Shown here: positions 1-12,800 of the stretch, piece after piece
How positions within the stretch are numbered: position 1 is the first letter of the stretch
How the letters are laid out: the number at the start of each line of letters is the position of its first letter
Origin: Saccoglossus kowalevskii
Taxonomy: Eukaryota > Hemichordata > Enteropneusta > Harrimaniidae
Length of the DNA stretch: 61,731 nt
Direction of reading: 5' to 3'
Assembly (NCBI RefSeq): GCF_000003605.2
Contig: NW_003155536.1
Location: 1-61,731 of the forward strand
Program-made: the position numbers and the translations under genes
The notes under the pieces: generated by a model
Database searches by the model: none
What the model saw: the letters and a program-made list of their open reading frames with translations, nothing else
Told to the model about the DNA's origin: nothing

Positions 1-740
1 TTCATCAAACCCAGTCCCAATTAATGTGAAATGTGAGACAACCTCCTTCAAACCCAGTCCCTATCAGTGTGACATGTGAGACAACCTCCCTCAAACCCAG
101 TCCCTATCAATGTGAGACAACCTCCTTCAAACGCAGTCCCTATCAATGTGAGACAACCTCCTTCAAATGCAGTCCCAATTAATGTGACATGTGAGACAAC
201 CTCCCTCAAACCCAGTCCCTATCAATGTGAGACAACCTCCTTCAAACCCAGTCCCTATCAATGTGAGACAACCTCCTTCAAACCCAGTCCCTATGAATGT
301 GAGACAACCTCCTTCAAACGCAGTCCCAATTAATGTGACACGTGAGACAACCTCCCTCAAACCCACTCCCTATCAATGTGAGACAACCTCCTTCAAACGC
401 AGTCCCTATCAATGTGACAAGTGAGACAACCTCCTTCAAACCCAGTCCCCATTAATGACATGTGAGACAACCTCCCTCAAACCCAGTCCCTATCAATGTG
501 ACAAGTGAGACAACCTCCTTCACACCCAGTCCCCATTAATGACATGTGAGACAACCTCCTTCAAACGCAGTCCCCATTAACGACATGTGAGACAACCCCC
601 CTCAAACCCAGTCCCAATTAATGTGACAAGTGAGACAACCTCCCTCAAACCCAGTCCCAATTAATGTGACATGTGACGCATCCTCCCTCAAATCCAGTCC
701 CTATCAATGTGAGACAACCTCCTCAACCCAGTCCCTAACA
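1..740 (+). repeat. Block repeated 41,230 bp downstream (41,231-41,970)
   Basis: The K linker (27 and 41,257) and the CACGTG linker (near 339 and 41,569) share the same offset, as do the B units with CTTCACACCCAG. The Z-like unit contains CATCCTCCC in both. The downstream copy lacks one or two bases near 41,803 and 41,825 (CCCATTAACG and CAACCCCCTC). The K part, including the CACGTG linker, also recurs near 19,208-19,560, at an offset of 22,049 bp from the 41.3-kb copy. Confidence 0.83.
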
Positions 741-922
741 ATGTGAGACACCTCCTTCAAACCCAGTCCCTATCAATGTGAGACAACCTCCTTCAAACCC
801 AGTCCCTATCAATGTGAGACAACCTCCTTCAAACCCAGTCCCTATCAATGTTAGACAACCTCCTTCAAACGCAGTCCCTATCAATGTGAGACAACCTCCT
901 TCAAACCCAGTCCCAATTAATG
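1..922. repeat. Array segment 1: truncated cycle at the window edge (K, B, Z-like, short run)
   Basis: The window opens inside a unit and reaches a K linker (TGAAATG) at 27. Several CGCAG units follow, then a linker changed to GTGACACGTGAG near 337. B-type linkers (GTGACAAG, then CCATTAATGACATG and CATTAACGACATG) occupy about 410-600. A Z-like unit near 672 reads GACGCATCC before the CAAATCC variant. A short run of 36-mers then leads to the next K linker at 923. The cycle skips the G and Q modules. Near 720-760 two units carry small deletions (CTCCTCAACCC and GAGACACCTCC). The first 740 bases closely match the block starting at 41,231. Confidence 0.9.
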
Positions 923-2372
923 TGAAATGTGAGACAACCTCCTTCAAACCCAGTCCCTATCAATGTGACATGTGAGACAACCTCCCTCAAACCCAGTCCC
1001 TATCAATGTGAGACAACCTCCTTCCAACGCAGTCCCTATCAATGTGAGACAACCTCCTTCAAACGCAGTCCCAATTAATGTGACATGTGAGACAACCTCC
1101 CTCAAACCCAGTCCCTATCAATGTGAGACAACCTCCTTCAAACCCAGTCCCTATCAATGTGAGACAACCTCCCTCAAACCCCGTCCCTATCAATGTGAGA
1201 CAACTTCCCTCAAACCCAGTCCCTATCAATGTGAGACAACCTCCTTCAAACCCCGTCCCTATCAATGTGAGACAACCTCCTTCAAACACAGTCCCTATCA
1301 ATGTGAGACAACATCCTTCAAACCCAGTCCCAATTAATGTGAAATGTGAGACAACCTCCTTCAAACCCAGTCCCTATCAATGTGACATGTGAGACAACCT
1401 CCCTCAAACCCAGTCCCTATCAATGTGAGACAACCTCCTTCAAACCCAGTCCCTATCAATGTGAGACAACCTCCTTCAAACGCAGTCCCAATTAATGTGA
1501 CATGTGAGACAACCTCCCTCAAACCCAGTCCCTATCAATGTGAGACAACCTCCTTCAAACTCAGTCCCTATGAATGTGAGACAACCTCCTTCAAACGCAG
1601 TTCCTATGAATGTGAGACAACCTCCTTCAAACGCAGTCCCAATTAATGTGACATGTGAGACAATCTCCCTCAAACCCACTCCCTATCAATGTGAGACAAC
1701 CTCCTTCAAACGCAGTCCCAATTAATGTGACTTGTGAGACAACCTCCCTGAAACCCAGTCCCTATGAATGTGGGACAACCTCCCTCAAACCCAATCCCCA
1801 TTAATGTGACATGTGAGACAACCTCCTTCAAACCCAGATCCTATCAATGTGAGACAACCTCCCTCACACCCAGACCCAATTAATGTGACATGTGAGACAA
1901 CCTCCTTCAAACCCAGACCCTATCAATGTGACATGTGAGACAATCTCATTCAAACCCAGTCCAGTCCCTATCAATGTGAGACAACCTCCTTCAAACCCAG
2001 TCCCTATCAATGTGAGACAACCTCCCTCAAACACAGTCCCGATCAATGTGAGACAACTTCCCTCAAACCCAGTCCCTATCAATGTGAGACAACCTCCTTC
2101 AAACCCAGTCCCTATCAATATGAGACAACCTCCTTCAAACCCAGTCCCTATCAATGTGAGACAACCTCCCTCAAACCCAGACCGTATCAATGTGAGACAA
2201 CCTCCCTCAAACCCAGTCCCTATCAATGTGAGACAACCTCCCTCAAACCCAGTATCTATCAATGTGAGACAACCTCCTTCAAACCCAGTCCCTATCAATG
2301 TGAGACAACCTCCTTCAAACGCAGTCCCTTTCAATGTGAGACAACCTCCTTCAAACCCAGTCCCAATTAATG
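923..2372. repeat. Array segment 2: two K modules, G, Q and a 36-mer run
   Basis: K linkers lie at 923 and 1,340, only 417 bp apart, so the first cycle is collapsed. After the second K come CGCAG units, a unit ending TATGAAT, the CCCACTCCC variant near 1,675, the GTGACTT linker near 1,730 and the G module (GAATGTGGGAC) near 1,767. The Q module, with CAATCTCATTC and CCAGTCCAGTCCC, is near 1,945-1,970. A run of about ten 36-mers then extends to the next K linker. Single variants include CTATCAATATGAG near 2,116 and CAGACCGTATC near 2,180. Confidence 0.9.
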
Positions 2373-4135
2373 TGAAATGTGAGACAACCTCCTTCAAACC
2401 CAATTCCCTATCAATGTGACATGTGAGACAACCTCCCTCAAACCCAGTCCCTATCAATGTGAGACAACCTCCTTCAAACGCAGTCCCTATCAATGTGAGA
2501 CAACCTCCTTCAAACGCAGTCCCAATTAATGTGACATGTGAGACAACCTCCCTCAAACCCAGTCCCTATCAATGCGAGACAACCTCCTTCAACCCAGTCC
2601 CTATCAATGTGAGACAACCTCCCTCAAACCCAGTCCCTATCAATGTGAGACAACTTCCCTCAAACCCTGTCCCTATCAATGTGAGACAACCTCCTTCAAA
2701 CCCAGTCCCTATCAATGTGAGACAACCTCCTTCAAACCCAGTCCCTATCAATGTGAGACAACCTCCCTCAAACCCAGTCCCTATCAATGTGAGACAACCT
2801 CCCTCAAACCCAGTCCCTATCAATGTGACAAGTGAGACAACCTCCTTCAAACCCAGTCCCCATTAATGACATGTGAGACAACCTCCCTAAAACCCAGTCC
2901 CTATCAATGTGACAAGTGAGACAACCTCCTTCAAACCCAGTCCCCATTAATGACATGTGAGACAACCTCCTTCAAACGCAGTCCCCATTAACGACATGTG
3001 AGACAACCTCCCTCAAACCCAGTCCCAATTAATGTGACAAGTGAGACAACCTCCCTCAAACCCAGTCCCAATTAATGTGACATGTGAGACAATCTCATTC
3101 AAACCCAGTCCAGTCCCTATCAATGTGAGACAACCTCCTTCAAACCCAGTCCCTATCAATGTGAGACAACTTCCCTCAAACGCAGTCCCAATTAATGTGA
3201 CTTGTGAGTCAACATCCCTCAAACCCAGTCCCTATGAATGTGGGACAACCTCCCTCAAACCCAATCCCCATTAATGTGACATGTGAGACAACCTCCTTCA
3301 AACCCAGATCCTATCAATGTGAGACAAGCTCCCTCAAACCCAGACCCAATTAATGTGACATGTGAGACAACCTCCTTCAAACCCAGACCCTATCAATGTG
3401 ACATGTGAGACAATCTCATTCAAACGCAGTCCAGTCGCTATCAATGTGAGACAACCTCCTTCAAACCCAGTCCCTATCAATGTGAGACAACCTCCTTCAA
3501 ACCCAGTCCCTATCAATGTGAGACAACCTCCCTCAAACCCAGTCCCTATCAATGTGAGACAACTTCCCTCAAACCCTGTTCCTATCAATGTGAGACAACC
3601 TCCTTCAAACCCAGTCCCTATCAATGTGAGACAACCTCCTTCAAACCCAGTCCCTATCAATGTGAGACAACCTCCCTCAAACCCAGTCCCTATCAATGTG
3701 AGACAACCTCCCTCAAATCCAGTCCCTATCAATGTGAGACAACCTCCCTCAAACCCAGACCCTATCAATGTGAGACAACCTCCCTCAAACCCAGTCCCTA
3801 TCAATGTGAGACAACCTCCTTCAAACCCAATCCTACATGTATCAATGTGAGACAACCTCCTTCAAACCCACTCCCTATCAATGTGAGACAACCTCCCTCA
3901 AACCCAGTCCCTATCAATGTGAGACAACCTCCCTCAAACCCAGTCCCTATCAATGTGAGACAACCTCCCTCAAACCCAGTCCCTATCAATGTGAGACAAC
4001 CTCCTTCAAACCCAGTCCCTATCAATGTGAGACAACCTCCTTCAAACCCAGTCCCTATCAATGTGAGACAACCTCCTTCAACCGCAGTCCCTATCAATGT
4101 GAGACAACCTCCTTCAAACCCAGTCCCAATTAATG
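2373..4135. repeat. Array segment 3: K, run, B, Q, G, Q, long run with an ACATGT insertion
   Basis: After K at 2,373 the segment goes into a run of 36-mers (2,570-2,825) and the B module (2,826-3,000). A shortened Q (3,090-3,120) precedes G (near 3,234), and a second Q follows near 3,425, where the site reads CCAGTCCAGTCGC. Q therefore flanks G on both sides, unlike the usual order. The following run carries the ACATGT insertion near 3,835. From about 3,680 onward it matches blocks at 26.4 and 27.2 kb, including the CCCACTCCC unit straight after the insertion and the CAACCGCAG unit. Confidence 0.88.
3825..3860 (+). repeat. P variant: 6-bp ACATGT insertion in the unit end
   Basis: The normal CCCTATCAAT end reads CCTACATGTATCAAT here, because ACATGT sits between TA and TC, giving a 42-bp unit and an 8-bp palindrome TACATGTA. 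I find 18 copies, near 3,835, 9,584, 11,380, 11,428, 12,771, 13,374, 14,537, 16,187, 18,906, 26,589, 27,301, 30,367, 38,327, 39,437, 49,365, 51,947, 57,219 and 60,873. Most lie within run 2. All have the same six bases at the same place, except GCATGT at 30,367, so a single origin is likely. Confidence 0.86.
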
Positions 4136-4889
4136 TGAAATGTGAGACAACCTCCTTCAAACCCAGTCCCTATCAATGTGACATGTGAGACAACCTCCCT
4201 CAAACCCAGTCCCTATCAATGTGAGACAACCTCCTTCATACACAGTCCCTATCAATGTGAGACAACCCTCCTTCAAACGCAGTCCCAATTAATGTTACAT
4301 GTGAGACAACCTCCCTCAAACCCAGTCCCTATCAATGTGAGACAACCTCCTTCAAACCCAGTCCCTATCAATGTGAGACAACCTCCTTCAAACCCAGTCC
4401 CTATCAATGTGAGACAACCTCCTTCAAACGCAGTCCAATTAAAGTGACATGTGAGACACCCTCCCTCAACCCACTCTCTATCAATGTGAGAACCTCCTTC
4501 AAACGCATTCTCATTAATGTGACTTGTGAGACAACTTCCCTGAAACCCAGTCCCTATGAATGTGGGACAACCTCCCTCAAACCCAATCCCTCATTAATGA
4601 GACATGTGAGACAACCTCCTTCAAACCCAGATCCTATCAATGTGAGACAACCTCCCTCACACCCAGACCCAATTAATGTGGCATGTGAGACAACCTCCTT
4701 CAAACCCAGACCCTATCAATGTGACATGTGAGACAATCTCATTCAAACCCAGTCCAGTCCCTATCAATGTGAGTCAACCTCCTTCAAACCCAGTCCCTAC
4801 CAATGTGAGACAACCTCCTTCAAACCCAGTACCTATCAATGTGAGACAACCTCCCTCAAACACAGTCCCTATCAATGTGAGACAACCTC

Positions 4890-5930
4890 CTTCAAACCCA
4901 GTCCCTATCAATGTGAGACAACCTCCCTCAAACACAGTCCCTATCAATGTGAGACAACTTCCCTCAAACCCAGTCCCTATCAATGTGAGACAACCTCCCG
5001 CAAACCCAGTCCCTATCAATGTGAGACAACCTCCCTCAAACCCAGTCCCTATCAATGTGAGACAACCTCCCTCAAACCCAGTCCCTATCAATGTGAGACA
5101 ACCTCCTTCAAACCCAGTCCCAATTAATGTGAAATGTGAGACAACCTCCTTCAATCCCAATTCCCTATCAATGTGACATGTGAGACAACCTCCCTCAAAC
5201 CCAGTCCCTATCAATGTGAGACAACCTCATTCAAACCCAGTCCCAATTAATGTGAAATGTGAGACAACCTCCTTCAATCCCAATTCCCTATCAATGTGAC
5301 ATGTGAGACAACCTCCCTCAAACCCAGTCCCTATCAATGTGAGACAACCTCCCTCAAACCCAGTCCCTATCAATGTGAGACAACCTCCCTCAAACCCAGT
5401 CCCTATCAATGTGAGACAACCTCCTTCAAACCCAGTCCCAATTAATGTGAAATGTGAGACAACCTCCTTCAATCCCAATTCCCTATCAATGTGACATGTG
5501 AGACAACCTCCCTCAAACCCAGTCCCTATCAATGTGAGACAACCTCATTCAAACGCAGTCCCTATCAATGTGAGACAACCTCCTTCAAACACAGTCCCAA
5601 TTAATGTGACATGTGAGACAACCTCCCTCAAACCCAGTCCCTATCAATGTGAGACAACCTCCTTCAAACCCAGTTCCTATCAATGTGAGACAACCTCCTT
5701 CAAATGCAGTCCCTATGAATGTGAGACAACCTCCTTCAAACGCAGTCCCAATAAATGTGACATGTGAGACAATCTCCCTCAAACCCACTCCCTATCAATG
5801 TGAGACAACCTCCTTCAAACGCAGTCCCAATTAATGTGACTTGTGAGACAACCTCCCTCAAACCCAGTCCCCATGAATGTGGGACAACCTCCCTCAAACC
5901 CAATCCCCATTAATGTGACATGTGAGACAA
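4890..5930 (+). repeat. Block repeated 41,950 bp downstream (46,840-47,880)
   Basis: The CCTCCCGCAAACCC unit (4,994 and 46,944), the three K linkers (5,130, 5,253 and 5,448 against 47,080, 47,203 and 47,398) and the CACAG/AATTAAT unit all keep the same 41,950-bp offset over about 1 kb, with no net indel. A further copy of the end of this block lies near 21.09-21.6 kb (offset 15,642 bp). Identity was judged by eye. Confidence 0.84.
5117..5500 (+). repeat. Nested 123-bp and 195-bp repeats of the K linker and TCAATCCC unit
   Basis: The pair made of a K linker and the TCAATCCCAATTCC unit is present at 5,130/5,151, 5,253/5,274 and 5,448/5,469. The spacings are 123 bp and 195 bp. The 123-bp step is one 43-bp K unit plus the two units around it; the 195-bp step adds two plain 36-mers. 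The same triple, with the same spacings, is found at 47,080, 47,203 and 47,398, so the rearrangement happened before the 42-kb-apart copies separated. Confidence 0.85.
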
Positions 5931-7004
5931 CCTCCTTCAAACCCAGATCCTATCAGTGTGAGACAACCTCCTTCAAACCCAGTCCCTATCAATGTGAGAC
6001 AACCTCCTTCAAACCCAGTCCCTATCAATGTGAGACAACCTCCCTCAAACACAGTCCCTATCAATGTGAGACAACTTCCCTCAAACCCAGTCCCTATCAA
6101 TGTGAGACAACCTCCCGCAAACCCAGTCCCTATCAATGTGAGACAACCTCCCTCAAACCCAGTCCCTATCAATGTGAGACAACCTCCCTCAAACCCAGTC
6201 CCTATCAATGTGAGACAACCTCCTTCAAACCCAGTCCCAATTAATGTGAAATGTGAGACAACCTCCTTCAATCCCAATTCCCTATCAATGTGACATGTGA
6301 GACAACCTCCCTCAAACCCAGTCCCTATCAATGTGAGACAACCTCCCTCAAACCCAGTCCCTATCAATGTGAGACAACCTCCCTCAAACCCAGTCCCTAT
6401 CAATGTGAGACAACCTCCTTCAAACCCAGTCCCAATTAATGTGAAATGTGAGACAACCTCCTTCAATCCCAATTCCCTATCAATGTGACATGTGAGACAA
6501 CCTCCCTCAAACCCAGTCCCTATCAATGTGAGACAACCTCATTCAAACGCAGTCCCTATCAATGTGAGACAACCTCCTTCAAACACAGTCCCAATTAATG
6601 TGACATGTGAGACAACCTCCCTCAAACCCAGTCCCTATCAATGTGAGACAACCTCCTTCAAACCCAGTCCCTATCAATGTGAGACAACCTCCTTCAAATG
6701 CAGTCCCTATGAATGTGAGACAACCTCCTTCAAACGCAGTCCCAATTAATGTGACATGTGAGAAAATCTCCCTCAAACCCACTCCCTATCAATGTGAGAC
6801 AACCTCCTTCAAACGCAGTCCCAATTAATGTGACTTGTGAGACAACCTCCCTCAAACCCAGTCCCTATGAATGTGGGACAACCTCCCTCAAACCCAATCC
6901 CCATTAATGTGACATGTGAGACAACCTCCTTCAAACCCAGATCCTATCAATGTGAGACAACCTCCTTCAAACCCAGTCCCTATCAATGTGAGACAACCTC
7001 CCTC
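5235..7004 (+). repeat. Local tandem duplication with 994-bp offset
   Basis: The block from about 5,235 to 6,010 is repeated at about 6,229 to 7,004. Shared rare features at 994-bp spacing include the K linkers at 5,253/6,247 and 5,448/6,442, the TCAATCCCAATTCC units at 5,274/6,268 and 5,469/6,463, the CACAG unit before the AATTAAT end, and the AAATGCAG unit near 5,703/6,697. Small differences, such as CCAGTTCC against CCAGTCCC near 5,674, show the copies have begun to drift. Parts of the same block recur near 21.1 and 47.2 kb. Confidence 0.85.
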
Positions 7005-8469
7005 AAACCCAGTCCCTATCAATGTGAGACAACTTCCCTCAAACCCAGTCCCTATCAATGTGAGACAACCTCCTTCAAACCCAGTCCCTATCAATGTGAG
7101 ACAACCTCCTTCAAACCCAGTCCCTATCAATGTGAGACAACCTCCCTCAAACCCAGTCCCTATCAATGTGAGACAACCTCCCTCAAACCCAGTCCCTATC
7201 AATGTGACAAGTGAGACAACCTCCTTCAAACCCAGTCCCCATTAATGACATGTGAGACAACCTCCTTCAAACGCAGTCCCCATTAATGACATGTGAGACA
7301 ACCTCCCTCCTCAAACGCAGTCCCAATTAATGTGACAAGTGAGACAACCTCCCTCAAACCCAGTCCCAATTAATGTGACATGTGAGGCAACCTCCCTCAA
7401 ATCCAGTCCCTATCAATATGAGACAACCTCCCTCAAACCCAGTCCCTATCAATGTGAGACAACCTCCCTCAAACCCAGTCCCTATCAATGTGAGACAACC
7501 TCCCTCAAACCCAGTCCCTATCAATGTGAGACAACCTCCTTCAAACCCAGTCCCTATCAATGTGAGACAAACTCCTTCAAACCCAGTCCCTATCAATGTG
7601 AGACAACCTCCTTCCAACGCAGTCCCTATCAATGTGAGACAACCTCCTTCAAACGCAGTCCCAATTAATGTGACATGTGAGACAACCTCCCTCAAACCTA
7701 GTCCCTATCAATGTGATACAACCTCCTTCAAACCCAGTCCCTATCAATGTGAGACAACCTCCTTCAAACGCAGTTCCTATGAATGTGAGACAACCTCCTT
7801 CAAACGCAGTCCCAATTAATGTGACATGTGAGACACCTCCCTCAAACCCACTCCCTATCATGTGAGACAACTCTTCAAACGCAGTCCCAATTAATGTGAC
7901 TTGTGAGACAACCTCCGTGAAACCCAGTCCCTATGAATGTGGGACAACCTCCCTCAAACCCAATCCCCATTAATGAGACATGTGAGACAACCTCCTTCAA
8001 ACCCAGATCCTATCAATGTGAGACAACCTCCCTCACACCCAGACCCAATTAATGTGGCATGTGAGACAACCTCCTTCAAACCCAGACCCTATCAATGTGA
8101 CATGTGAGACAATCTCATTCAAACCCAGTCCAGTCCCTATCAATGTGAGACAACCTCCTTCAAACCCAGTCCCTACCAATGTGAGACAACCTCATTCAAA
8201 CCCAGTCCCTATCAATGTGAGACAACCTCCCTCAAACACAGTCCCTATCAATGTGAGACAACTTCCCTCAAACCCAGTCCCTATCAATGTGAGACAACCT
8301 CCCTCAAACCCAGTCCCTATCAATGTGAGACAACCTCCTTCAAACCCAGTCCCTATCAATGTGAGACAAACTCCTTCAAACCCAGTCCCTATCAATGTGA
8401 GACAAACTCCTTCAAACGCAGTCCCTATCAATGTGAGACAACCTCCTTCAAACCCAGTCCCAATTAATG
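6247..8469. repeat. Array segment 5: K twice, G, run, B, Z, run, then K, G and Q
   Basis: K linkers at 6,247 and 6,442 repeat the arrangement found 994 bp earlier. G is near 6,866 and is followed directly by 36-mers without Q. B occupies 7,205-7,340 and contains the CTCCCTCCTCAAACGC unit. Z is at about 7,385. Run 2 passes into CGCAG units, a GTGATACAACC unit near 7,712 and a short damaged zone near 7,830-7,880, where three units lose one or two bases. G is near 7,933 and Q near 8,121. The run ends with two CAAACTCC units before a K linker with one base missing (TAAATGTGTG at 8,470). Confidence 0.88.
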
Positions 8470-9882
8470 TAAATGTGTGACAACCTCCTTCAAACCCAGT
8501 CCCTATCAATGTGACATGTGAGACAACCTCCCTCAAACCCAGTCCCTATCAATGTGAGACAACCTCCTTCCAACGCAGTCCCTATCAATGTGAGACAACC
8601 TCCTTCAAACGCAGTCCCAATTAAAGTGACATGTGAGACAACCTCCCTCAAACCCACTCCCTATCAATGTGAGACAACCTCCTTCAAACGCAGTCCCAAT
8701 TAATGTGACTTGTGAGACAACCTCCCTGAAACCCAGTCCCTATGAATGTGGGACAACCTCCCTAAAACTCAATCCCCATTAATGTGACATGTGAGACAAC
8801 CTCCTACAAACCCAGATCCTATCAATGTGAGACAACCTCCCTCACACCCAGACCCAATTAATGTGACATGTGAGACAACCTCCTTCAAACCCAGAACCTA
8901 TCAATGTGACATGTGAGACAATCTCATTCAAACCCAGTCCAGTCCCTATCAATGTGAGACAACCTCCTTCAAACCCAGTCCCTATCAATGTGAGACAACC
9001 TTCCTCAAACACAGTCCCTATCAATGTGAGACAACTTCCCTCAAACCCAGTCCCTATCAATGTGAGACAACCTCCTTCAAACCCAGTCCCTATCAATGTG
9101 AGACAACCTCCCTCAAACACAGTCCCAATCAATGTGAGACAACTTCCCTCAAACCCAGTCCCTATCAATGTGAGACAACCTCCTTCAAACCCAGTCCCTA
9201 TCAATGTGAGACAACCTCCTTCAAACCCAGTCCCTATCAATGTGAGACAACCTCCCTCAAACCCAGTCCCTATCAATGTGAGACAACCTCCCTCAAACCC
9301 AGTCCCTATCAATGTGAGACAACCTCCCTCAAACCCAGTCCCTATCAATGTGAGACAACCTCCTTCAAACGCAGTCCCTATCAATGTGAGACAACTTCCT
9401 TCAAACCCAGTCCCAATCAATGTGACATGTGAGACTATCTTCTTGCAAACCCAGACCCTATCAATGTGACATGTGAGACAACCTCCTTTCAAACCCAGTC
9501 CCAATTAATGTGACATGGGAGGCAACCTCCCTCAAACCCAGTCCCTATCAATGTGCGACAACCTCCTTCAAACCCAGTCATACATGTATCAATGTGAGAC
9601 AACCTCCTTCAAACCCACTCCCTATCAATGTGAGACAACCTCCCTCAAACCCAGTCCCTATCAATGTGAGACAACCTCCCTCAAACCCAGTTCCTATCAA
9701 TGTGAGACAACCTCCCTCAAACCCAGTCCCTATCAATGTGAGACAACCTCCTTCAAACCCAGTCCCTATCAATGTGAGACAACCTCCTTCAAACCCAGTC
9801 CCTATCAATGTGAGACAACCTCCTTCAACCGCAGTCCCTATCAATGTGAGACAACCTCCTTCAAACCCAGTCCCAATTAATG
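8470..9882. repeat. Array segment 6: K, G, Q, long run, degenerate E start, ACATGT insertion
   Basis: After the shortened K linker, units with CTTCCAACGC and the AATTAAAGTGACATG linker (near 8,620) lead to G near 8,741 and Q near 8,935. The unit before Q reads CCCAGAACC rather than CCCAGACCC. Run 1 includes CTTCCTCAAACACAG units. Near 9,430 a unit reads CTATCTTCTTGC, like the start of an E module. A GGGAGGCAACC unit near 9,517 resembles Z, and the ACATGT insertion near 9,584 is in a unit reading CAGTCATACATG. The end matches segment 3, offset 5,747 bp. Confidence 0.87.
8600..9050 (+). repeat. Block repeated 26,441 bp downstream (35,041-35,491)
   Basis: Both copies hold the AATTAAAGTGACATG linker, CCCACTCCC, G, a CTCCCTAAAACTC or CTCCCTAAAACCC unit, the CCCAGAACC unit before Q, Q, and a CTTCCTCAAACACAG unit. 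The CCCAGAACC variant occurs only here and near 14,000. The first part also resembles 10,180-10,400, which lacks the Q part. Confidence 0.8.
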
Positions 9883-12800
9883 TGAAATGTGAGACAACCT
9901 CCTTCAAATCCAGTCCCTATCAATGTGACATGTGAGACAACCTCCCTCAAACCCAGTCCCTATCAATGTGAGACAATCTCCTTCAAACGCAGTCCCTATC
10001 AATGTGAGACAACCTCCTTCAAACGCAGTCCCAATTAATGTGACATGTGAGACAACCTCCCTCAAACCCAGTCCCTATCAATGTGAGACAACCTCCTTCA
10101 AACCCAGTCCCTATCAATGTGAGACAACCTCCTTCAAACGCAGTCCCTATGAATGTGAGACAACCTCCTTCAAACGCAGTCCCAATTAAAGTGACATGTG
10201 AGACAACCTCCCTCAAACCCACTCCCTATCAATGTGAGACAACCTCCTTCAAACGCAGTCCCAATTAATGTGACTTGTGAGACAACCTCCCTGAAACCCA
10301 GTCCCTATGAATGTGGGACAAACTCCCTAAAACCCAATCCCCATTAATGTGACATGTGAGACAACCTCCTTCAAACCCAGATCCTATCAATGTGAGACAA
10401 CCTCCCTCACACCCAGACCCAATTAATGTGACATGTGAGACAACCTCCTTCAAACCCAGTCCCAATTAATGTGACATGTGAGACAACCTCCCTCAAACCC
10501 AGTCCCAATTAATGTGACATGTGAGACAACCTCCTTCAAATCCAGTCCCTATCAATGTGAGACAACCTTCCTCAAACACAGTCCCTATCAATGTGAGACA
10601 ACCTCTTTCAAACCCAGTCCCTATCAATGTGAGACAACCTCCCTCAAACCCAGTCCCTATCAATGTGAGACAACAACCTCCCTCAAACCCAGTCCCTATC
10701 AATGTGAGACAACCTCCTTCAAACGCAGTCCCTATCAATGTGAGACAACCTCCTTCAAACCCAGTCCCTATCAATGTGAGACAACCTCCCTCAAACCCAG
10801 TCCCTATCAATGTGAGACAACTTCCCTCAAACCCAGTCCCTATCAATGTGAGACAACCTCCTTCAAACCCAGTCCCTATCAATGTGAGACAACCTCCTTC
10901 AAACCCAGTCCCTATCAATGTGAGACAACCTCCCTCAAACCCAGTCCCTATCAATGTGAGACAACCTCCCTCAAACCCAGTCCCTATCAATGTGACAAGT
11001 GAGACAACCTCCTTCAAACCCAGTCCCCATTAATGACATGTGAGACAACCTCCTTCAAACGCAGTCCCCATTAATGACATGTGAGACAACCTCCCTCCTC
11101 AAACCCAGTCCCAATTAATGTGACAAGTGAGACAACCTCCCTCAAACCCAGTCCCAATTAATGTGACATGTGAGGCAACCTCCCTCAAATCCAGTCCCAA
11201 TCAATGTGAGACAACCTCCCTCAAACCCAGTCCCTATCAATGTGAGACAACCTCCCTCAAACCCAGTCCCTATCAATGTGAGACAACCTCCCTCAAACCC
11301 AGTCCCTATCAATGTGAGACAACCTCCCTCAAACCCAGTCCCTATCAATGTGAGACAACCTCCTTCAAACCCAGTCCCTACATGTATCAATGTGAGACAA
11401 CCTCCTTCAAACCCAGTCCCTACATGTATCAATGTGAGACAACCTCCTTCAAACCCAGTCCCAATTAATGTGAAATGTGAGACAACCTCCTTCAAACCCA
11501 GTCCCTATCAATGTGACATGTGAGACACCTCCCTCAAACCCAGTCCCTATCAATGTGAGACAACCTCCTTCCAACGCAGTCCCTATCAATGTGAGACAAC
11601 CTCCTTCAAACCCAGTCCCTATCAATGTGAGACAACCTCCTTCAAACCCAGTCCCTATCAATCTGAGACAACCTCCTTCGAACGCAGTCCCTATCAATGT
11701 GAGACAACCTCCTTCAAACCCAGTCCCAATTAATGTGAAATGTGAGACAACCTCCTTCAAACCCAGTCCCTATCAATGTGACATGTGAGACAACCTCCCT
11801 CAAACCCAGTCCCTATCAATGTGAGACAACCTCCTTCAAACGCAGTCCCTATCAATGTGAGACAACCTCCTTCAAACGCAGTCCCAATTAATGTGACATG
11901 TGAGACAACCTCCCTCAAACCCAGTCCCTATCAATGTGAGACAACCTCCTTCAAACCCAGTCCCTATCAATGTGAGACAACCTCCTTCAAACCCAGTCCC
12001 TATGAATGTGAGACAACCTCCTTCAAACGCAGTCCAAATAATGTCACATGTGAGACAACCTCCCTCAAACCCACTCACACTATCAATGTGAGACAACCTC
12101 CTTCAAACGCAGTCCCAATCAATGTGAGACAACCTCCTTCAAACCCACTCCCAATTAATGTGAAATGTGAGACAACCTCCTTCAAATCCAATTCCCTATC
12201 AATGTGACATGTGAGACAACCTCCCTCAAACGCAGTCCCTATCAATGTGAGACAACCTCCTTCAAACGCAGTCCCTATCAATGTGAGACAACCTCCTTCA
12301 AACGCAGTCCCAATTAATGTGACATGTGAGACAACCTCCCTCAAACCCAGTCCCTATCAATGTGAGACAACCTCCTTCAAACCCAGTCCCTATCAATGTG
12401 AGACAACCTCCTTCAAACGCAGTCCCTATGAGTGTGAGACAACCTCCTTCAAACGCAGTCCCCATTAACGACATGTGAGACAACCTACCTCAAACCCAGT
12501 CCCAATTAATGTGACAAGTGAGACACCCTCCCTCAAACCCAGTCCCAATTAATTTGACATGTGAGGCAACCTCCCTCAAATCCAGTCCCTATCAATGTGA
12601 GACAACCTCCCTCAAACCCAGTCCCTATCAATGTGAGACAACCTCCTTCAAATCCAGTCCCTATCAATGTGAGACAACCTCCCTCTAACCCAGTCCCTAT
12701 CAATGTGAGACAACCTCCCTCAAACCCAGTCCCTATCAATGTGAGACAACCTCCTTCAAACCCAGTCCCTACATGTATCAATGTGAGACAACCTCCTTCA

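Larger units (their letters stand above)
4136..6246. repeat. Array segment 4: K, damaged stretch, G, Q, run and tripled K-type modules
   Basis: K at 4,136 is followed by the CTTCATACACAG and CAACCCTCC variants. About 4,430-4,600 is irregular, with units shortened to GAGAACCTCC and ending CGCATTCTCATTAAT. G is near 4,554 and Q near 4,755. The run that follows carries the rare CCTCCCGCAAACCC unit at 4,994. K linkers at 5,130, 5,253 and 5,448 are each followed by the rare TCAATCCCAATTCC unit, so this sub-block is present three times. A further G lies near 5,873 in a unit ending CCATGAAT. The CCTCCCGCAAACCC unit recurs at 6,111. Confidence 0.88.
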
